Shown piece by piece: positions 6,238 through 8,484 of a stretch of DNA of 8,484 nt. A program made the translations under genes and the position numbers. Source of the stretch: Acidobacteriota bacterium. Lineage in GTDB: Bacteria > Acidobacteriota > Vicinamibacteria > Vicinamibacterales > 2-12-FULL-66-21. The first letter of the stretch is position 1. Each line of letters starts with the position of its first letter. The notes under the pieces were generated by a model. It saw only the letters and a program-made list of their open reading frames with translations. It made no database searches and was not told where the DNA came from. The stretch spans positions 1 through 8,484 of the forward strand of contig JACDCA010000255.1 of NCBI GenBank assembly GCA_013694635.1, in the 5' to 3' direction.

Positions 6238-7590
6238 ATGACGGGCAACATCTGGGACCAGCTCCTCGGCCGGATCGAGACTAAAGTCAACCGCCACACC
6301 TTCTACACGTGGTTCAAGCCCACGTCCCTGGTTTCCGATGGCGGCGGGGCCATCCAGGTACGCGTCCCGAACGCCCTTTTCAGCGAATGGCTCGGTAAAC
6401 ACTATACGGCTGCCCTCGACGAGGCTCTCGCGGAAGTCGGCCGTCCCGGCACGCTCGTGTCCTTCCTGACTGACGACGGGATCCCGGTCATGGCTCCGCC
6501 GGCGGCAACGGCTGAGCCGGCAATCGACGTCGAGGTGGACGCTGAGGCGGAGCCGGAGCTGCAGCCGGGGGACGCCGGGGGCCTGGCCCCCCGCTATTCC
6601 TTCGACACGTTCATCGTTGGCGGATCCAACCAGTTCGCACATGCCGCCTGCCGCGCCGTGGCGGAGGCTCCGTCGCGCTCGTACAACCCGCTGTTCATTT
6701 ACGGCGGTGTCGGGCTCGGCAAGACGCACCTGATGCACGCGATCGGGCACTACGTGCTCAATCACCTCAAGGGCCTGAGGTTGACGTACATCTCGTCCGA
6801 ACGGTTCATGAACGAGATGATCAACGCCGTGCGGTACGACCGCGTGCTCGACTTCCGTGAGCGCTACAGAAGCGTCGACGTCCTGCTGGTGGATGACATC
6901 CAGTTCCTGGCCGGCAAGGAAGGCACCCAGACGGAGTTCTTTCACACCTTCAATGCGCTGTACGACTCCCAGAAGCAGATCGTCATCAGCAGCGACCGTC
7001 CGCCGCACGAAATCCAGCAGCTCGAGGAACGGCTGCGCTCGCGGTTCGAGTGGGGGCTGATTGCCGACATCCAGCCGCCGGATCTCGAGACGAAAGTGGC
7101 GATTCTGAAGCGGAAGGCGGAAGCGGAAGGGGTCGTGCTGCCCGACAATGTTGCGCTGTTCATTGCGGGAAAGATCAAGTCGAACATCCGCGAGCTCGAA
7201 GGCTCGCTGATCCGCCTCGTCGCCTACGCGTCACTCACGGGGAGGGAGATTTCCCTGCCGCTGACGCAGGACGTGCTCCGCAACGTCCTGCAGCACGACG
7301 AACGGGCGGTGACGATCGAGGGCATTCAGAAATTCGTGGCGGATTTCTACCAGTTGAAGCTCGTTGATCTGAAGTCGCGCAACAACTCGAAGTCGATCGC
7401 CATGCCGCGACAGATCGCGATGTATTTGTGCAAGGCGCTGACGAATGCGTCGCTGCCTGAAATCGGCAAGAGCTTCGGCGGCAAGCATCATTCAACGGTG
7501 ATCCATTCCATCCGCAAGATCGAAGCCCTCCGCCAGCGGGATGGAGATTTCAACACGCTTATCAACAACCTTTCAGAGTCGTTGCGCTGA
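6238..7590 (+). CDS. dnaA: DnaA, chromosomal replication initiator ATPase
   Basis: This 450-residue initiator binds DnaA boxes, melts the origin and loads the helicase. Domain I (about 1-80) starts IWDQLLGRIETKVNRHTFYTWF. Domain II (about 84-117) is short, Ala/Pro-rich and acidic. The AAA+ domain III begins at YSFDTFIVGGSNQFAHAA and has Walker A GGVGLGKT (156-163), Walker B LLVDDIQFL (216-224), sensor 1 ISSD (250-253), an arginine-finger SRF with Arg269, and sensor 2 NIRELEG with Arg318. Domain IV ends with the DNA-binding signature GGKHHSTVIHSIRKIE (414-429). The ATG at 6238 is chosen because conserved domain I follows at once; the open frame upstream (from 6019) is antisense to rpmH and covers the promoters. 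No Shine-Dalgarno is seen: DnaA boxes fill the place where one would be. The divergent minus-strand operon and downstream dnaN complete the classic origin context. Confidence 0.98.
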   Translation: MTGNIWDQLLGRIETKVNRHTFYTWFKPTSLVSDGGGAIQVRVPNALFSEWLGKHYTAALDEALAEVGRPGTLVSFLTDDGIPVMAPPAATAEPAIDVEVDAEAEPELQPGDAGGLAPRYSFDTFIVGGSNQFAHAACRAVAEAPSRSYNPLFIYGGVGLGKTHLMHAIGHYVLNHLKGLRLTYISSERFMNEMINAVRYDRVLDFRERYRSVDVLLVDDIQFLAGKEGTQTEFFHTFNALYDSQKQIVISSDRPPHEIQQLEERLRSRFEWGLIADIQPPDLETKVAILKRKAEAEGVVLPDNVALFIAGKIKSNIRELEGSLIRLVAYASLTGREISLPLTQDVLRNVLQHDERAVTIEGIQKFVADFYQLKLVDLKSRNNSKSIAMPRQIAMYLCKALTNASLPEIGKSFGGKHHSTVIHSIRKIEALRQRDGDFNTLINNLSESLR

Positions 7591-7603
7591 GCCGAAATCG
7601 GGC

Positions 7604-7612
7604 TTTTCCACA
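7604..7612 (+). promoter_or_regulatory. DnaA box downstream of dnaA
   Basis: TTTTCCACA has the same sequence as the three boxes upstream of dnaA and lies 14 nt after the dnaA stop. It is the only full consensus box that I see in the dnaA-dnaN gap. Confidence 0.75.
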
Positions 7613-7621
7613 ACCTCAGCC

Positions 7622-7643
7622 AAACGTGTCCTGCGGACGTTTT
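7622..7643 (+). terminator. Weak hairpin with T-run after dnaA, possible terminator
   Basis: AAACGT (7622-7627) pairs with ACGTTT (7637-7642) across 9 nt, and inside it GTCC (7628-7631) can pair alternatively with GGAC (7635-7638). A run of four T (7640-7643) ends the structure. It sits 31 nt past the dnaA stop. The two foldings compete and the T-run is short, so it may only partly stop dnaA transcripts, or be a chance repeat in the origin. Confidence 0.25.
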
Positions 7644-7668
7644 GTGCGTCTCCAGCCCGACCTGTTTT

Positions 7669-7683
7669 TGCACCGTACGTGCA
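7669..7683. repeat. Short inverted and direct repeat in the origin gap
   Basis: TGCAC (7669-7673) and GTGCA (7679-7683) are inverted around CGTAC. Overlapping this, GCACCG occurs twice, 11 bp apart (7670-7675 and 7681-7686), about one helical turn. It could be a protein-binding site, but no known operator is recognised. Confidence 0.4.
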
Positions 7684-7784
7684 CCGGTTGACAGGCCCGG
7701 GTACCGAAGCTGGGTCCACAGCCTAAATTATTGACTCCCAAGGATTAAGGGCCGCATTTTAGGATATCCACAGGGCCTCTTTAT

Positions 7785-7793
7785 TGTTATAAT
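7785..7793 (+). promoter_or_regulatory. Extended -10 promoter for dnaN
   Basis: TGTTATAAT is a perfect extended -10 (TG, one base, TATAAT at 7788-7793). No good -35 lies 17 bp upstream; that place holds the degenerate DnaA box ATATCCACA at 7764-7772. Transcription would start near 7800, leaving a leader of about 70 nt before the dnaN ATG. The overlap suggests that DnaA could influence dnaN expression, which is inference. The same bases are part of the AT-rich putative unwinding tract. Confidence 0.55.
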
Positions 7794-7857
7794 TCTTTGT
7801 TCCTATTTCTTCCTCTATCCAAGTAAGGGATAAGCGCGCTTCCGGCCGCCTCCCCGC

Positions 7858-7862
7858 GAGGT
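7858..7862 (+). promoter_or_regulatory. Shine-Dalgarno for dnaN
   Basis: GAGGT lies 9 nt before the ATG at 7872 and is a reasonable partial match to the anti-Shine-Dalgarno. It supports this start, which also gives the expected beginning of the clamp protein. Confidence 0.6.
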
Positions 7863-7871
7863 CAACACCAC

Positions 7872-8484
7872 ATGGAACTCGTCGTACGCAAGACCGATCT
7901 CCTGCGCGAACTGCAACTGTTCCAGGGCATCGTCGAGCGCAAGAACACCATCCCTATTCTGGCCAACGTGCTGATCGAGACCGATGGTGACCATGTCAAG
8001 TTCCTTGCGACGGATCTCGAGGTCGGGCTGCGTACGCGCTGCAGCGCGTCGGTGGCAAAGAGCGGATCGCTGACGCTTCCCGCAAAGAAGCTCTACGAAA
8101 TCATCAAGGCGTTGCCGGACACGGACGTGCGGATCGAGGAGAACAAGAACGGCGTCAAGGTGGCGGCTGACCGGTTCGACTCGCGCATGCAGACACTGCC
8201 GCGCGAGGATTTTCCGTCGCTGCCTGAGGCGACCGGCAGTTACTCGGCAACGCTTCCGCGCGAAGTGATGAAGCAGATGGTCGCCAAGACGCAGTTTGCG
8301 ATCACCGGCGAAGACACGCGGTACTTCCTCAACGGGGCACTGTTCATTCAGAAGCCGGACCTGATGAGCCTGGTCGCGACCGACGGGCACCGCCTGGCGC
8401 TCATCTCCGTCCCGCGCGAGAAGGTGAAGGGCAAGAAGGGAGACGAGGAGGAGCGCGTCATCCTTCCGAGAAAGACCTTGCTCG
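7872..8484 (+). CDS. dnaN: DnaN, DNA polymerase III beta sliding clamp, 3' end outside window
   Basis: The clamp encircles DNA as a dimeric ring and tethers the replicative polymerase. The window holds 204 codons of the usual 365-385, covering the first domain and most of the second. The start MELVVRKTDLLRELQLFQGI is followed by RKNTIPILANVLIE, ATDLEVGLRTRC, LPAKKLYEIIKALPD and TLPREDFPSLPE. The second domain shows TQFAITGEDTRYFLNGALF and VATDGHRLALISVPRE, the family's best-known block. A lysine/glutamate-rich loop, VKGKKGDEEERV, precedes ILPRKTLL at the edge. It probably has its own promoter at 7785-7793, although read-through from dnaA is possible given the weak hairpin between them. Confidence 0.97.
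   Translation, partial: MELVVRKTDLLRELQLFQGIVERKNTIPILANVLIETDGDHVKFLATDLEVGLRTRCSASVAKSGSLTLPAKKLYEIIKALPDTDVRIEENKNGVKVAADRFDSRMQTLPREDFPSLPEATGSYSATLPREVMKQMVAKTQFAITGEDTRYFLNGALFIQKPDLMSLVATDGHRLALISVPREKVKGKKGDEEERVILPRKTLL

Larger units (their letters stand above)
7591..7871 (+). other. dnaA-dnaN intergenic region, probable right part of oriC with unwinding element
   Basis: This 281-bp gap has no gene that I can support. It holds a consensus DnaA box TTTTCCACA (7604-7612), two degenerate matches GGGTCCACA (7712-7720) and ATATCCACA (7764-7772), and an AT-rich, largely pyrimidine plus strand from about 7779 to 7818. The order degenerate box, short GC-rich spacer (gggcc), AT-rich tract recalls the basal unwinding arrangement known from bipartite origins such as that of Bacillus subtilis. 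A short inverted repeat, TATCC at 7816-7820 and GGATA at 7828-7832, lies in the probable dnaN leader. The role as origin is inference from position and motifs. Confidence 0.65.

Noticed and set aside
7590..7607. Hairpin AGCC/GGCT followed by TTTT right at the dnaA stop as a terminator
   Set aside because: The stem is only four pairs with a 7-nt loop, and the T-run belongs to the DnaA box. It is too weak to call.
7688..7693. TTGACA in the dnaA-dnaN gap as a -35 for dnaN
   Set aside because: No acceptable -10 lies 16-18 bp downstream (tgggtc). The extended -10 at 7785-7793 is far better.
7815..8390. Minus-strand open frame of 191 codons opposite dnaN
   Set aside because: It is a shadow of the conserved clamp gene and has no recognisable product.

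Overview
The window covers a bacterial chromosomal replication-origin neighbourhood. Two gene blocks face away from each other around an origin. The minus-strand block runs rpmH, rnpA, yidD, yidC, jag, mnmE, mnmG, and the plus-strand block runs dnaA, dnaN. The DNA is GC-rich. No mobile element, CRISPR array, tRNA, rRNA or acquired gene cluster is visible. The gene order is ancient and widespread. The long YidC with a large periplasmic domain indicates a Gram-negative envelope. Overall protein flavour (DnaA, YidC and MnmE wording) makes me favour an Acidobacteriota lineage such as Vicinamibacteria, but this is recall-based and only moderately certain.

Layout: 1-1680 is the first 560 codons of mnmG, whose 3' end lies beyond the window. 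1699-3039 is mnmE, 3077-3523 jag, 3523-5262 yidC, 5263-5550 yidD, 5540-5911 rnpA and 5923-6066 rpmH, all on the minus strand and tightly packed, so probably one transcript from a good sigma-70-type promoter at 6102-6131. The gap 6067-6237 holds that promoter, an overlapping divergent dnaA promoter candidate and three DnaA boxes abutting the dnaA start. dnaA occupies 6238-7590. The 281-bp gap 7591-7871 holds one consensus DnaA box, two degenerate ones, an AT-rich stretch and an extended -10 promoter for dnaN. dnaN starts at 7872 and runs off the window after 204 codons.

How the genes work together: dnaA and dnaN encode the initiator and the sliding clamp for replication starting here. rpmH and rnpA supply a ribosomal protein and the RNase P protein. 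yidD, yidC and jag serve membrane-protein insertion and an RNA-binding partner. mnmE and mnmG form the complex that modifies uridine 34 of tRNAs.

I found no undescribed system. Worth a second look are: the two-sided origin with a tandem DnaA-box repeat sitting where the dnaA ribosome-binding site should be; divergent promoters sharing a -35 element; a sharply AT-rich codon island with an 8-bp inverted repeat inside mnmG; a short Jag with a degenerate KH loop; an Asn at the YidC groove-arginine position; a Ser at the first position of the MnmE G4 motif; and a U7 slippery run in yidC.
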